Below are positions 8,343-18,407 of a stretch of 64,000 nt of DNA, in pieces. The stretch's first letter is position 1. The number at the start of each line of letters is the position of its first letter. The DNA is taken from positions 186,001 through 250,000 of the forward strand of contig NZ_JADCKL010000002.1 in the NCBI RefSeq assembly GCF_014982975.1. The letters are read 5' to 3'. Source of the stretch: Claveliimonas monacensis (GTDB lineage Bacteria; Bacillota; Clostridia; Lachnospirales; Lachnospiraceae). Position numbers and translations under genes: made by a program. Under the pieces are notes generated by a model. That model ran no database searches. It had not been told where the DNA came from and was given only the letters and a program-made list of their open reading frames with translations.

Positions 8343-9056
8343 TCAGATTTTTTCTCGCATTCTTCCCAGTATTTTTTTCTCCATCCTGGAGACCTGCACC
8401 TGGGAGATCCCCATCATCTTTCCCACCTCCGACTGAGTTTTGTCTGCAAAATACCGCAGATAGATAATCCTTCTCTCCAGGGGTTCCAGCTGCTCCAGAA
8501 GCTGGGAGAGGAGCATGTGGTCCAGAAGCTTCTCTTCTCTTTCCTCCCTTTCTTCCAGTTTGTCCAGGAGCTGGATCTCACGCCCGTCTTTCTGATAGAT
8601 CGTCTTGTGGAGGGACTCTACCTCCGCTCCCGCCTCCATGGCAAGCACCAGCTCCTCTGTCTCCACCCCGGCCTCCCGGGCCACCTCCTCTACCGTTGGC
8701 TCCTTCCCTGTGCGCTCCCGCAATTTTTCCCTGCAGAGACTGGCTTTGTAGGCGGTCTCTTTCAGGGACCGGCTCACCTTGATCATGCCGTCATCCCGCA
8801 GGAACCGCTTGATCTCCCCGGATATCATGGGCACTGCGTAGGTGGAAAACTTCACGTCATAGGACAGGTCAAACTTGTCGATGGCTTTCAGAAGGCCGAT
8901 GCTGCCGATCTGGAACAGATCCTCCACCTCCGCTCCCCTCCCCCGGAAGCGTTTTACAATGCACCATATCAGTCCTGTATTTTCCTCCACAATCTGTGCT
9001 TTCGCCTCTTCATCCCCTTCGTGAGACTTCTGTATCAAAGCGATTGTGTGGTCCAT
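8343..9056 (-). CDS. sigF: RNA polymerase sigma factor SigF
   Basis: First forespore-specific sigma factor, held inactive by SpoIIAB until SpoIIAA is dephosphorylated. At 237 aa it shows region 2 (DLFQIGSIGLLKAIDKFD), the KFSTYAVPMI block, region 3 and a region 4 helix-turn-helix (KTQSEVGKMMGISQVQVSR). It starts 22 bases inside spoIIAB, the usual overlap, after AGGAAGGGAG. Confidence 0.97.
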   Translation of the reverse strand: MDHTIALIQKSHEGDEEAKAQIVEENTGLIWCIVKRFRGRGAEVEDLFQIGSIGLLKAIDKFDLSYDVKFSTYAVPMISGEIKRFLRDDGMIKVSRSLKETAYKASLCREKLRERTGKEPTVEEVAREAGVETEELVLAMEAGAEVESLHKTIYQKDGREIQLLDKLEEREEREEKLLDHMLLSQLLEQLEPLERRIIYLRYFADKTQSEVGKMMGISQVQVSRMEKKILGRMREKI

Positions 9057-9502
9057 AGCTCCCTTCCTCTGCCGATCTCCTTTCTCATTTTCACTGTGGT
9101 GCCTTTCCCAGGCTCCGACTCCACTTCCAGCTCATCCATAAAAGCCTCCATAAAGGAAAATCCCATGCCGGACCGCTCCATCTCCGGCTTTGTGGTGAAG
9201 AGAGGCTCCATGGCTTTCTTCACATCCGGGATCCCCACGCCCTTGTCAGCCACTTCCAGAAACAGGCTCTTCCCTTGGATCCAGGCCCTGATATGTACTT
9301 TGTGGAGTGTGTTCTCATAGCCGTGTATGATGGCGTTGGTGACCGCCTCCGACACGGCTGTCTTCACATCCGACACCTCCTCCACCGTGGGGTTCAGCTG
9401 GGTCATAAAGGCTGCCACCGTCACTCTGGCAAAAGCCTCGTTGGACGAGTGGCTGTCAAAATAAAGTTCCATTTCATTTGTCACATCCCCTATACGCTCC
9501 AT
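9035..9502 (-). CDS. spoIIAB: Anti-sigma F factor, serine kinase
   Basis: GHKL-type protein kinase that binds SigF and phosphorylates SpoIIAA. The 155-aa sequence has the N-box (EAVTNAIIHGYEN) and G1/G2 ATP-lid motifs (DKGVGIPD, RSGMGFSFME). I chose ATG 9502, nine bases after GAGGAGG; the ATG six codons earlier overlaps that ribosome site and the end of spoIIAA. Confidence 0.96.
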   Translation of the reverse strand: MERIGDVTNEMELYFDSHSSNEAFARVTVAAFMTQLNPTVEEVSDVKTAVSEAVTNAIIHGYENTLHKVHIRAWIQGKSLFLEVADKGVGIPDVKKAMEPLFTTKPEMERSGMGFSFMEAFMDELEVESEPGKGTTVKMRKEIGRGRELWTTQSL

Positions 9503-9503
9503 C

Positions 9504-9830
9504 TTATTTATCCTCCTCATAGATCTGCATAATCTTCATAACGCCGGACATGGTCAGGATCTTTCTCATCCTCTCATTCGTGTGGACCGCCCACACTTCG
9601 CCTCCCATCATATATACCTTTTTGTACCGTCCCATGATGACTCCTATGCCGGAGCTGTCCATAAAACCGGTGTCCGCAAAATCAAAAATAATATATCGGA
9701 TGTGCTCTCTGTCGATGAGTCTGTCCGCCTCCCTCTTGATCTCTTCCGCATTGTGATGATCCACATCTTCCGGCAGAAAAATGGTGAGACAATTCTCCTG
9801 TACCTGATACTTCAATTGCAATTCCTCCAT
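9504..9830 (-). CDS. spoIIAA: Anti-sigma F factor antagonist
   Basis: STAS-domain protein of 108 aa. Its phosphorylation switch lies in FMDSSGIGVIMGRYK, where the first Ser (residue 59) matches the serine phosphorylated by SpoIIAB. It is the first gene of the spoIIA operon, and its stop is one base before the spoIIAB start. Confidence 0.96.
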   Translation of the reverse strand: MEELQLKYQVQENCLTIFLPEDVDHHNAEEIKREADRLIDREHIRYIIFDFADTGFMDSSGIGVIMGRYKKVYMMGGEVWAVHTNERMRKILTMSGVMKIMQIYEEDK

Positions 9831-9862
9831 CCTTTTCTTTTTTCCGGCCCGTAGGAGGGCCT

Positions 9863-9893
9863 CTATCCTGCAGGAAGGCCCGGCCTTTCCTGT
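9863..9893 (-). promoter_or_regulatory. Possible sigma-H promoter of the spoIIA operon
   Basis: On the minus strand ACAGGAAAG (9893-9885) fits the sigma-H -35 pattern RnAGGAwww. Thirteen bases later GCAGGATAG (9871-9863) is one mismatch from the -10 pattern RnnGAATww. spoIIA operons are known sigma-H targets, which is why I report it; the spacing is one base longer than usual. Confidence 0.35.
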
Positions 9894-9894
9894 A

Positions 9895-9937
9895 GAAAAA
9901 AAGAGAAGGATATACTTTCTTCTGTATATCCTTCTCT
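9895..9937 (-). terminator. Terminator after the TPR gene
   Basis: Perfect 14-bp stem AGAGAAGGATATAC / GTATATCCTTCTCT with an 8-base loop, followed on the minus strand by a run of seven T. It closes the transcription unit ending at 9978. Confidence 0.85.
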
Positions 9938-9977
9938 TTTGTGTCTTTTTTATACGCTTGTCAGCCGCCGGGCACCC

Positions 9978-11309
9978 CTACTCGGAAGCGTCCTCCCCGG
10001 AGCTGTCGCCGCCTCCGGATGTATCAATATTGGGGTACTCCGTCTGTACCCTCTCTGTCCATGTGTTGGCATTCTCCGTATCACCGGAGGCAGAGTAGGA
10101 CTGGGCCAGAAGCCACATGGCCTGTCCATCGTCGTAGCCTGCGTTCATCTGCATAACTGTGTTCAGGTTTGCAATGGCGTCCGCATAGTTGGCCACCTCA
10201 AAGTTCTGCTGGGCTGTGTAGTAGAGCGTCTCGCAGTATCTGCCGTAAATGTCCTCTGTCATCGTGTCAAACTGCTCTCTTCCGACTGCCCCGAGAGAAT
10301 CCGGATTGACTTTCAAAAGCTCCTCCACCATAGCAGCGTCACTCATGTCCTCCGCCTGGTAGTGATCATACATGTTCAGGACGATCTCATAGCTGTCCTG
10401 GGTGGATGCCGCCGTCTGCTGGGCTGTCTCCGTGGCCTCGCTGTTGGCCCGATACTGTTCCAGCTCCGTCTGCAGCGCACTGATCTGGGCCTCCTGCTCC
10501 GCGATCTGGCTGCTGAACTCTTTCACCTGCCGGTTGGTCCTCTCTGCTGTTGAACTGTTCACAGCCGGCATGATCAGGAACCACATGACAGCCACGCCCA
10601 CCACCAGACCGATCACAATGTTCACAATCGTCATAAGACCCGCATTTTCTTTTACACCTGCGGAAGCCGGCTGAATAATCGTCTCATTTCCGATATTGTA
10701 GGTGACTGTCTGGGGTTTTTCTTTTTTTCCCTCTTTGTCCGCCTGGCGGAGCGCCCTGTTCCTGCGCAGCTCGTTCATCTCATGCATGTACCGCAGGGTG
10801 ATGTCGTTGGTCGTGTCCAGCCTGTGGGCCTCCTTCAGAGTGTGGCGCGCTTTCCCGTACTGCTGGGTATGCAGGTACAGCAGGGATAAAAGCTGGTAAG
10901 CCTTCAGAAAAGTGGGGTGATCCGCCACCACTTTTTTCAGCTGGATAATGGCCAGATCCTCCCCGTCCTGATAGCAGTAGGAGAGACTCTGGTTAAATTT
11001 GCGGATCGCCTGGTTTACTTTCTCAAGCTCCGTCGGATTTTCCTGCAGTTTCTTTATATAGTAATTGGCGATGTTCTCATGGGCCTGGAAATTCTTGCTG
11101 AGGATCCACTCCACAAGTGCCTCCCCGACTTCTCCCCGTCCATAATAGACAAGTCCCAGAAGGTTTCTCGCCGCGATGTTTTCTCTGTTATACTGAAGGC
11201 TTTTCTTCAGGGATGTGACCGCTCCGGACATGTCCCTGATCCTGGCCCTCTTAAGTCCGTCATTGTACCAGTAGTTGGACTGGTACACCAGTTTCTGTGT
11301 ATACTCCAT
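9978..11309 (-). CDS. Membrane-anchored TPR protein
   Basis: A 443-aa protein. Residues 1-190 form TPR-type helical repeats (AVTSLKKSLQYNRENIAARN, AYQLLSLLYLHTQQYGKARH). A membrane helix follows at about 228-250 (MTIVNIVIGLVVGVAVMWFL), then a coiled coil (about 260-300, many Glu/Gln), and a second set of TPR-like repeats outside the membrane ending in a Gly/Ser/Glu tail. It is probably a scaffold. It follows a 47-aa ORF and folC, and is closed by a strong terminator. Confidence 0.8.
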   Translation of the reverse strand: MEYTQKLVYQSNYWYNDGLKRARIRDMSGAVTSLKKSLQYNRENIAARNLLGLVYYGRGEVGEALVEWILSKNFQAHENIANYYIKKLQENPTELEKVNQAIRKFNQSLSYCYQDGEDLAIIQLKKVVADHPTFLKAYQLLSLLYLHTQQYGKARHTLKEAHRLDTTNDITLRYMHEMNELRRNRALRQADKEGKKEKPQTVTYNIGNETIIQPASAGVKENAGLMTIVNIVIGLVVGVAVMWFLIMPAVNSSTAERTNRQVKEFSSQIAEQEAQISALQTELEQYRANSEATETAQQTAASTQDSYEIVLNMYDHYQAEDMSDAAMVEELLKVNPDSLGAVGREQFDTMTEDIYGRYCETLYYTAQQNFEVANYADAIANLNTVMQMNAGYDDGQAMWLLAQSYSASGDTENANTWTERVQTEYPNIDTSGGGDSSGEDASE

Positions 11310-11327
11310 ATGATCCCCGTATTCTTT

Positions 11328-11471
11328 CTACTTACTGTTGTTTGTCTGCTCGATCATCTCCCGCAGAATATCACTCATATCCGTCAGATCTTCCTGGTAT
11401 ACTGCGTCCTCTATGTCTTCCACTTCCACGCTGGGCTGGAATTTCTTCAGTTCTTCTTCGTAGTTCAGCAT
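11328..11471 (-). CDS. Small acidic protein, 47 aa
   Basis: Reading frame MLNYEEELKKFQPSVEVEDI followed by an acidic helix and the end EQTNNSK. ATG 11471 is nine bases after AGGAGG, an excellent ribosome site. The stop at 11328 is 18 bases before the TPR gene. It is rich in Glu/Asp and predicted soluble. I recognise no family; the good ribosome site and the fit in the operon are the reasons to call it. Confidence 0.65.
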   Translation of the reverse strand: MLNYEEELKKFQPSVEVEDIEDAVYQEDLTDMSDILREMIEQTNNSK

Positions 11472-11486
11472 AAATCTATACCTCCT

Positions 11487-12785
11487 CTATGTGCAGGCAG
11501 CATTCTCTTCAAATAGTCTCCGCAGCTCTCCGATCAGATAAAGAGAGCCAAGGCAGCAGATACAGCGGTCATGCCGCCTTGCCAGCGCCTCCTGAAGGGC
11601 CTCTGCGGGCTCCCGGCACACCAGCACCTGACTGTCCGTATATCTGCGGAAGATCTCTCCCAGCTCCCTCGCAGGAACCTTTCTGCTGTCTTTGATTTCT
11701 GTGACAATATAAAGTCCGGTCTTCACCCTGCCGCACAGGATGGAGACCATCTTTTCATACTCCTTGTCCGACACAGCGGAAAAAAGGATCACCGGCCCCC
11801 TCTCCCCGAGCGCATCCAGCGTGTCTGCAAAAGCTTCCACAGCCCCCGGATTGTGGGCTCCGTCCAGGAAGATCCCCGGTCGTATTTCCTCCATCCGGCC
11901 CTTCCAGACAACGCGGGAGACCGCTTTTTTCCATCTTTCATAATCTACATATTCCTCCGGGAGCACCGTCTCCAGCGCCGCAAGAGCCAGGGACACATTC
12001 ATCATCTGGTAAGTCCCGCATCCCCGAATCGTCCAGAGTTCATCTTTATCATACGCACTGCCCCTTGAAAATGCAATATGTTTCCTTGTAATTTCCCGGA
12101 TTTCGAACGCATTTTTCCCAAGCTTTCTACAATCTGCGTGGAGGGCCTTTGCCCGCGCTTCTATGACTGCCGCAGCCCCCGGATCTGTCCCGTCAAAGAT
12201 GACAGGAACTCCCTCCTTGATGATCCCGGCCTTCTCAGCTGCGATCTGCTCCACCGTATCCCCCAGATACGCCGTGTGATCCAGACTGATGGAAGTGATC
12301 ACCGCGACGGCCGGGTGCTCCACTGCGTTGGTGGCATCCAGCCTGCCTCCCAGCCCTGTCTCCAGGATGATATACTCCACATCTGCCTGGGCAAAAGCCA
12401 GCATGGCCATTCCAAAAAGAAACTCAAAATAAGAAGGATGGGAGACGCCGTCCGCTGCCATCCCATCCACTGTCTCTTTCACCTGCTCAAACACGGCGAG
12501 AAATTCTGCATCATCTATCTGTTCCCGGTCCACCACGATCCGCTCATTTATGGATATCAGATGGGGGGACGTAAAAAATCCTGTCCGTCTCCCCATCTCC
12601 AGGAGCACCGCCTGCATGTAGGCACAGACGGACCCCTTCCCATTGGTTCCCGCCACATGGATGATCTTTCTGTCCATCCCCGGGTTTCCCATTCTTTTCA
12701 GAAAGTCACGTATATAGGCCAGGGAATGCTTCTCTGTAAATTTCGGTATCTCTTCTATATAAGCAACAGCCTCTTGATAAGTCAT
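11487..12785 (-). CDS. folC: Bifunctional folylpolyglutamate/dihydrofolate synthase
   Basis: Mur-ligase-type enzyme that adds glutamate to folates (and to dihydropteroate). At 432 aa it has the ATP loop HVAGTNGKGSVCAYMQ, the family block SPHLISINERI, the GLGGRLDATN motif and FLDGAHNPGA in the C-terminal domain. The gene starts two bases after the LtaS-like gene ends. Confidence 0.94.
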   Translation of the reverse strand: MTYQEAVAYIEEIPKFTEKHSLAYIRDFLKRMGNPGMDRKIIHVAGTNGKGSVCAYMQAVLLEMGRRTGFFTSPHLISINERIVVDREQIDDAEFLAVFEQVKETVDGMAADGVSHPSYFEFLFGMAMLAFAQADVEYIILETGLGGRLDATNAVEHPAVAVITSISLDHTAYLGDTVEQIAAEKAGIIKEGVPVIFDGTDPGAAAVIEARAKALHADCRKLGKNAFEIREITRKHIAFSRGSAYDKDELWTIRGCGTYQMMNVSLALAALETVLPEEYVDYERWKKAVSRVVWKGRMEEIRPGIFLDGAHNPGAVEAFADTLDALGERGPVILFSAVSDKEYEKMVSILCGRVKTGLYIVTEIKDSRKVPARELGEIFRRYTDSQVLVCREPAEALQEALARRHDRCICCLGSLYLIGELRRLFEENAACT

Positions 12786-12787
12786 TT

Positions 12788-15001
12788 CTACTCTTCCTCT
12801 TCTCCGTTTGCCACAACCCAGGATACACCCTCCTGGTCTGCGCTTCCTGTTCCCGGCACTTTATTCAGCGTGCCATCCTGGTAAACATACTCACACGAAG
12901 TGCGGAAGATCGTATTGCTGGACCCCACCTGGCTGACAGTCACTACATCGCCGTTTTCCAGAGTGGTCTCCGGCAGCTCGATCCTTGTATTATTCAGGAA
13001 GGAACTCTTCTGCCGCTCGCCGTTCACGTAGACCCGGCTGTTCTTGGTAAAGTTCTCGCCATACAGACTGTAGCCTTCCTCCAGCTTTGGCACCAGATCC
13101 GTGATCTCCACATCCTTCACACCCATCTGCATATGTCCCTCGGTGATGGGCGGTTCGCCATCGTACACATACTGCTCTCCGTACATGATATCGTACTGCA
13201 GAAGCTCCAGGTCTGCCAGGTAATTCTTGGTCTGCCGGCGCTCCTGGTGATAGTTGAAGACTGCACCGGAGTGGATGTCCAGACGCTCCATCACATCTGC
13301 CATGATCTGGTAGGAAGGAATGTTCCTGTCCTCCTTTGCAAGGCCGATGTTGTCCCAGATCACATAGTTTGTATTGTAGAGATAGCGGCTCTTTAAGTCC
13401 TCCGCCTCCAGCCCCATGGTGGGAAGGTGGTCTCCATAGAACACGACCACTGTGGGCTCTCCTCTCTCCTCAATAGCAGCCACCAGGTCGCCTGCGAACT
13501 TGTCCATCTCATAGACCTGATTCACATAGTATTCCCATTTATTCTTGAGAGCCTCATCCTCGATGCCCTCTACCGTGATCTTCGGATTCTCGATGACCTG
13601 CTCCTCCGGATAATCTCCGTGTCCCTGGACGCTGACGCCGAACACAAAGTCCTGCTGCTGCGTGGTGTCCATGGCCTCCAGGATATGGTCGATGAGTATC
13701 TCATCCTTGGACCAGCCGTTTTCTGTAGTCTGGAGAATGTTCATAAACTCTTTGCTCGTAAATGAGTCAAAGCCCATCATATTGTACACTCTGGCACGGC
13801 TGTAGAAATTCCCTCCGTTGTTGTGGAGGGCGTGGGTCCCGTATCCAAGGGCGCCAAACGCCGTGGCAGCACTCTCCGTGGGCTGAAACTTCACGATCGT
13901 CTTGTAGGGGTACTCTCCAGGGCCAAAGTAGCGCATGTTCATACCAGTGAGCACCTCAAATTCTGTGTTGGCTGTCCCCGCCCCCACAGAAGGCACTTTA
14001 AAATAGCCAGACGAGTACTGCTCCGCCATGGCGTGAAGGTTGGGAGTGGCATCCTCAGAAGTTGTGAAAAACTCTGCCTCCTCCACATCAAAGTAGGATT
14101 CCAGCTGTATAAAGATCACATTGGGCAGCTCTTCTTCTGAGCGGCCTGTCTCATTCTTTGTGATCTCCCCGTTACTGCTGATCTGGTCCATCGTCTCCTG
14201 GCTGTAGCCGTTGGGCTCGTCGATACCTGTATTAAAGAGACTGGCCATAAAGCAGTAGGGAAGTCCATAATCCTCGTAGGCGAATGCTATATTTCCAAAA
14301 TAATTGGAGACAACCCGCTTGTCCAGAGCCACCTGGGAGATGAATGTGTAGGCGCCGAAGCACACTACAACGCCCACAAGCGCCAGAATGCGGTGCATCT
14401 TCCCCTCAAACTGGCCGCCCCGCCTCCACATGGACACGCTCCACACGATGACAGCAGCCAGGCCCACGATCACCAGCACCAGCTCCAGCGGATCAAAGTA
14501 GTTGTTGATCAGGGCCAGTCCCTCTCCAGCCGCCTTCAGATCCTGGGCGTTAAAGGGGGTCACACGGACCATCAGCATGTAGCCGTTGGCCACGCCCAGA
14601 ACCAGCCAGAGCACGCTGATGACGATGCGGGCGAAAACCCGCCTCCGCACCAGGTACACCACCGTGAAGGTCATAAAGATCATAAATGCATTGTACAGGA
14701 ACACCAGCGGCGATCCCACCATATAATCCCAGGCCTCAAAGGGTGAATGCCTGGAGATGGCCTCTATGGCAAAATTGATCAGACATGCCAGCAGGGCATG
14801 AAACACCAGTGAAAAGCGGTTCATAAAAGCGTAGACCGGCTTCATTTTCTGGGCAAACGGCCCGTTACGGCGGGCCTCCAGGATCCTCTCCCGGCGCTCC
14901 TTCCTTGCCCGGTACCACGCCTTTATATCTTCTTTTTTCAAATGTCTGATTTTATAAAGGGCGCCCTTGATATCAGGCTTTTTCAAGTGAATTTTTTTCA
15001 T
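12788..15001 (-). CDS. LtaS-like sulfatase-family synthase
   Basis: A 737-aa membrane enzyme of the lipoteichoic-acid synthase/phosphoglycerol transferase superfamily. It has a basic cytoplasmic N-terminus, five membrane helices (about 60-230) and an extracellular sulfatase-fold domain. The Thr near residue 343 in GTANTEFE aligns with the catalytic Thr of LtaS, and VVFYGDHLPTMG carries metal ligands. A C-terminal region of about 100 residues (YSLYGENFTKNSRVYVNG...) reads like an extra IPT-type beta domain, absent from classical LtaS. ATG 15001 was preferred to ATG 15007 for ribosome-site spacing. Confidence 0.87.
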   Translation of the reverse strand: MKKIHLKKPDIKGALYKIRHLKKEDIKAWYRARKERRERILEARRNGPFAQKMKPVYAFMNRFSLVFHALLACLINFAIEAISRHSPFEAWDYMVGSPLVFLYNAFMIFMTFTVVYLVRRRVFARIVISVLWLVLGVANGYMLMVRVTPFNAQDLKAAGEGLALINNYFDPLELVLVIVGLAAVIVWSVSMWRRGGQFEGKMHRILALVGVVVCFGAYTFISQVALDKRVVSNYFGNIAFAYEDYGLPYCFMASLFNTGIDEPNGYSQETMDQISSNGEITKNETGRSEEELPNVIFIQLESYFDVEEAEFFTTSEDATPNLHAMAEQYSSGYFKVPSVGAGTANTEFEVLTGMNMRYFGPGEYPYKTIVKFQPTESAATAFGALGYGTHALHNNGGNFYSRARVYNMMGFDSFTSKEFMNILQTTENGWSKDEILIDHILEAMDTTQQQDFVFGVSVQGHGDYPEEQVIENPKITVEGIEDEALKNKWEYYVNQVYEMDKFAGDLVAAIEERGEPTVVVFYGDHLPTMGLEAEDLKSRYLYNTNYVIWDNIGLAKEDRNIPSYQIMADVMERLDIHSGAVFNYHQERRQTKNYLADLELLQYDIMYGEQYVYDGEPPITEGHMQMGVKDVEITDLVPKLEEGYSLYGENFTKNSRVYVNGERQKSSFLNNTRIELPETTLENGDVVTVSQVGSSNTIFRTSCEYVYQDGTLNKVPGTGSADQEGVSWVVANGEEEE

Positions 15002-15094
15002 TGTCATCCCTTTCCTTTTCCCTGTGGATCATCTGCTGACATTCTGACAGTTGTCGGTTCTCTTCTGTCTGCTCTTGCGGCACCTGCCGCCCCT

Positions 15095-17755
15095 CTAAGC
15101 CATCTTCTCTTTCAGTGAGGCAAGGCGGTCTTTTACCTGGGCCATCATCTGCTCATATTTTTCCAGCTTCTCCCTCTCCTCCTGCACTTTGGCGGCGGGA
15201 GCCTTGCTGACAAATTTCTCGTTGCCCAGCATGCCATTGGACCGCGCGATCTCTTTTGTGAGACGGGCCTCCTCTTTTGTGAGGCGCTCGATCTCCTGGT
15301 CAAAGTCGATCATATCTTCAAGCGGCAGGTAGGCTGTCGCATCCGGAACCACCACAGAGATGGCGTCCTCCGCAATGCCCGTCTTGTCCTGCTGCACGAT
15401 AAAGTCTGACGCGTTGGCAAGCCTCAGCACTGCGTCTTTCAGCATCTGGAAACCGGTCAGCAGCTCCTGCTCCTGGCTCACCACGTAGATCTTGATCTTT
15501 CTGCCGGCAGGCACATTCATCTCCGCCCGGATGTTTCTCACGCCGCTGGCCAGGAGCTTCAAGTGCTCCACCACGTTCTCCGCATGTGGGAACTCCCACT
15601 CCTTTTTATACTGCGGCCAGTCGGACATCATCAGAGACTCCTCCTGGGGAATGAGCTTACTGTAGATCTCCTCTGTCACAAAGGGCATGAAGGGATGGAG
15701 CAGCTTCAGCGCGTTCTTCAGCACCTCTCTCAGTGTCCAGAGCGCCTTATCTGCAGACTCCGGATCCTCCTTGGCATTGTACATTCTCTGCTTTACAAAC
15801 TCAATGTACCAGTCGCAGAACTCATCCCAGATAAAGTCGTACACCTTCTGGAGGGCAATGCCCAGCTCGAATTTGTCCATGTTCTCGGTCACTTCCCGGA
15901 TCAGCTTATTGCACTTGGAGAGGATCCAGCGGTCCGCGGGAAGCAGCTTAAAGAGCTCCGGCTCTGTGATCTCCTTGTCCTCCATGTTCATGAGGATGAA
16001 CCTGGAAGCGTTCCACACCTTGTTTGCGAAATTGCGGCTTGCCTCCACCCGCTCGTTGTAGAAGCGCATGTCGTTTCCGGGGGCATTTCCTGTCACCAGG
16101 GTCATACGCAGGGCGTCCGCGCCGTACTGGTCAATGATCTCCAGCGGGTCAATGCCGTTTCCTAAGGACTTGCTCATCTTGCGTCCCTGGGAGTCTCTCA
16201 CAAGGCCGTGGATGAACACGGTGTGGAAGGGGCTCTTTCCTGTATGGGCATACCCGGAAAATACCATGCGGATCACCCAGAAGAAAATGATATCGTATCC
16301 TGTCACAAGTACATCTGTGGGATAGAAGTAGTCCAGGTCCTCGCTCTTTTCCGGCCATCCCAGCGTGGAAAAGGGCCACAGGGCAGAACTGAACCAGGTG
16401 TCCAGCGTATCCTCATCCTGTGTAAGATGGGTGCAGCCGCACTTCGGGCATTTCTCCGGCATTCCCCTGGATACTACTACCTCGCCGCACTCGTCGCAGT
16501 AGTAGGCCGGGATCCGGTGTCCCCACCAGATCTGACGGGAAATACACCAGTCACGGATATTTTCAAGCCAGTGCAGGTAGATCTTGTCAAACCGCTCCGG
16601 CACAAATTTCAGATCGCCGTTTTTCACAGCCTCGATGGCAGGCTTTGCCAGCTCATCCATCTTCACAAACCACTGCTGCTTGATGAGAGGCTCCACTGTG
16701 GTGTGGCAGCGGTCGTGGGTTCCTACGTTGTGAGAGTGGGGCTCTACCTTTACAAGGTATCCCTGCTCTTCCAGATCCTTCACCATGGCCTTCCTGGCCT
16801 CGTAGCGGTCCATACCGGCATATTTTCCACCGTACTGCTCATTGATGGTGGCGTCGTCGTTCATGATGTTGAGCTCAGGCAGGTTATGCCGTTTTCCCAC
16901 CTCAAAGTCGTTGGGGTCGTGGGCCGGTGTGATCTTCACGGCACCGGTCCCAAATTCTTTGTCTACATAGTAGTCCGCCACAATGGGGATCTCCCGGTCT
17001 GTCAGCGGAAGCAGACATTTCTTTCCTACGATGTCTTTGTATCTCTCATCGTCCGGATGCACAGCGATGGCTGTATCTCCCAGCATGGTCTCCGGACGGG
17101 TAGTCGCGATCTCCAGATAGTCATCTGTCCCTACAATGGGGTACTTGATGTGCCAGAAATGTCCATCCTGCTCCTCGTGCTCCACTTCCGCGTCGGAGAG
17201 GGATGTCTTACATACCGGACACCAGTTGATGATCCTGGATCCTTTATAGATATAGCCTTTCTCATACAGGCTGATGAACACTTCCTCCACTGCCTTGGAA
17301 CAGCCCTCGTCCATGGTGAACCGCTCTCTGTCCCAGTCACAGGAAACACCCAGCTTCTTGAGCTGTCCCTCGATGGTTCCCGCGTACTCTTCCTTCCACT
17401 GCCAGGTGCGCTCCAGGAATTTCTCCCGTCCCAGTTCCTTCTTGTCAATTCCTTCCTCTTTGAGCTGGTTTGTCACCTTCACCTCTGTGGAGATGGCAGC
17501 GTGGTCTGTTCCCGGGATCCACAGGGCATTGTATCCCTGCATCCTCTTATAGCGGATCAGGATATCCTGCAGTGTGTTGTCCAGGGCGTGGCCCATATGC
17601 AGCTTTCCTGTGATATTCGGGGGCGGCATGACAGTTGTAAAAGGTTTTCTGCTCCTGTCTACCTCAGCGTGGAAGTATTTGTTCTCACACCACTTGTCAT
17701 ACAGTTTCGGTTCAATCTCTTTTGGATTGTAGGTTTTCTCCAGATTCTGGCTCAT
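15095..17755 (-). CDS. valS: Valyl-tRNA synthetase
   Basis: Class I aminoacyl-tRNA synthetase of 886 aa. The HIGH-type motif is [17 protein letters not shown] and the KMSKS motif is [11 protein letters not shown]. The editing domain ([17 protein letters not shown]) and the C-terminal coiled coil (EERLTKEE... [11 protein letters not shown]) are present. ATG 17755 follows GAGGAGG by six bases. Expression is controlled by the T-box leader directly upstream. Confidence 0.98.
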   Translation of the reverse strand: MSQNLEKTYNPKEIEPKLYDKWCENKYFHAEVDRSRKPFTTVMPPPNITGKLHMGHALDNTLQDILIRYKRMQGYNALWIPGTDHAAISTEVKVTNQLKEEGIDKKELGREKFLERTWQWKEEYAGTIEGQLKKLGVSCDWDRERFTMDEGCSKAVEEVFISLYEKGYIYKGSRIINWCPVCKTSLSDAEVEHEEQDGHFWHIKYPIVGTDDYLEIATTRPETMLGDTAIAVHPDDERYKDIVGKKCLLPLTDREIPIVADYYVDKEFGTGAVKITPAHDPNDFEVGKRHNLPELNIMNDDATINEQYGGKYAGMDRYEARKAMVKDLEEQGYLVKVEPHSHNVGTHDRCHTTVEPLIKQQWFVKMDELAKPAIEAVKNGDLKFVPERFDKIYLHWLENIRDWCISRQIWWGHRIPAYYCDECGEVVVSRGMPEKCPKCGCTHLTQDEDTLDTWFSSALWPFSTLGWPEKSEDLDYFYPTDVLVTGYDIIFFWVIRMVFSGYAHTGKSPFHTVFIHGLVRDSQGRKMSKSLGNGIDPLEIIDQYGADALRMTLVTGNAPGNDMRFYNERVEASRNFANKVWNASRFILMNMEDKEITEPELFKLLPADRWILSKCNKLIREVTENMDKFELGIALQKVYDFIWDEFCDWYIEFVKQRMYNAKEDPESADKALWTLREVLKNALKLLHPFMPFVTEEIYSKLIPQEESLMMSDWPQYKKEWEFPHAENVVEHLKLLASGVRNIRAEMNVPAGRKIKIYVVSQEQELLTGFQMLKDAVLRLANASDFIVQQDKTGIAEDAISVVVPDATAYLPLEDMIDFDQEIERLTKEEARLTKEIARSNGMLGNEKFVSKAPAAKVQEEREKLEKYEQMMAQVKDRLASLKEKMA

Positions 17756-17829
17756 GGTCTTCCTCCTCATAATCATTCTTCCTGCGGATACACAGTGTAT
17801 GTAACTGACACAGCGAAGGGATCTGATGA

Positions 17830-18109
17830 ATAAAAAATCACCCCTCACTGAAACGTAAAGGGCGAATAACTTGTCCGCGGTACCACCTTTATTTAATATG
17901 GAAGAAACGCCTCCATATATCTTCTCTTATTCTGTAACGTGAACGACTCCGGGATGACTTACCTGCTGTCTGCCATTCAGCCATCCGGCTCCAAAGCTAC
18001 CTTCCGCAGTTCCTTCTCCAGGCCGCCTCTCAGCCCACGGACAGCCCTCTCTTTTGTGGAGCGGTAACACCTGCGTACTCCTCTTCTTCTCCGCCTTTTT
18101 CATAAACTA
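17830..18109 (-). promoter_or_regulatory. T-box leader of valS
   Basis: tRNA-sensing transcription switch. On the minus strand the T-box motif GGTGGTACCGCGG lies at 17887-17875. In Stem I the sequence GGAAGGTAGCTTTGGAGC places GTA, a valine codon, in the specifier loop (18000-17998). A terminator stem CGCCCT / AGGGGTG followed by TTTTTT lies just after the T-box, near 17830-17855. Uncharged tRNA-Val would favour the antiterminator and valS expression. Confidence 0.93.
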
Positions 18110-18115
18110 TCCATA

Positions 18116-18144
18116 ATGATAGCCAGACAGTGTGGTTTTGTCAA
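18116..18144 (-). promoter_or_regulatory. Promoter of the valS leader
   Basis: TTGACA (18144-18139), 17 bases, TATCAT (18121-18116) on the minus strand. A start near 18109 gives a leader of about 350 bases before the valS ATG. Confidence 0.8.
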
Positions 18145-18319
18145 GGAATTCACTGAATTTTCATAAACTCTTAAGAACTGGGATGTGGGGACTACAGACA
18201 AAAAATCAGAGAAAAAAGAGTGGAACCACAAGAGAGGATATGATATACTTTTTAAATAAATTTTGATATATGTCGTTGTAATTTCATTCTATCATTTATC
18301 TGCTTTTGGCAGGTCCCCA

Positions 18320-18348
18320 TTTAACAGTCAAACAGAATAATGTATTTA
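18320..18348 (+). promoter_or_regulatory. Likely promoter of the toxin RNA
   Basis: TTTAAC, 17 bases, TATTTA. A start at about 18353-18355 puts GGGAGCCGTTGG at the 5' end of the transcript. Confidence 0.45.
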
Positions 18349-18407
18349 CCCAGGGAGCCGTTGGGGTGCTATACCAGCCGCCAGATTTTGCAAAGGAGGC
18401 TGGTACT

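Noticed and set aside
16208-17833. Long plus-strand open frame of 541 codons opposite valS
   Set aside because: It is antisense to a gene with full family match, has no ribosome site and no recognisable domain; long shadows are expected opposite such genes at this base composition.
18306-18407. N-terminal extension of the holin-like peptide to 63 aa
   Set aside because: The perfect ribosome site AAAGGAGG at 18392 fixes the start at 18408, and the extension covers the presumed promoter and transcript start.
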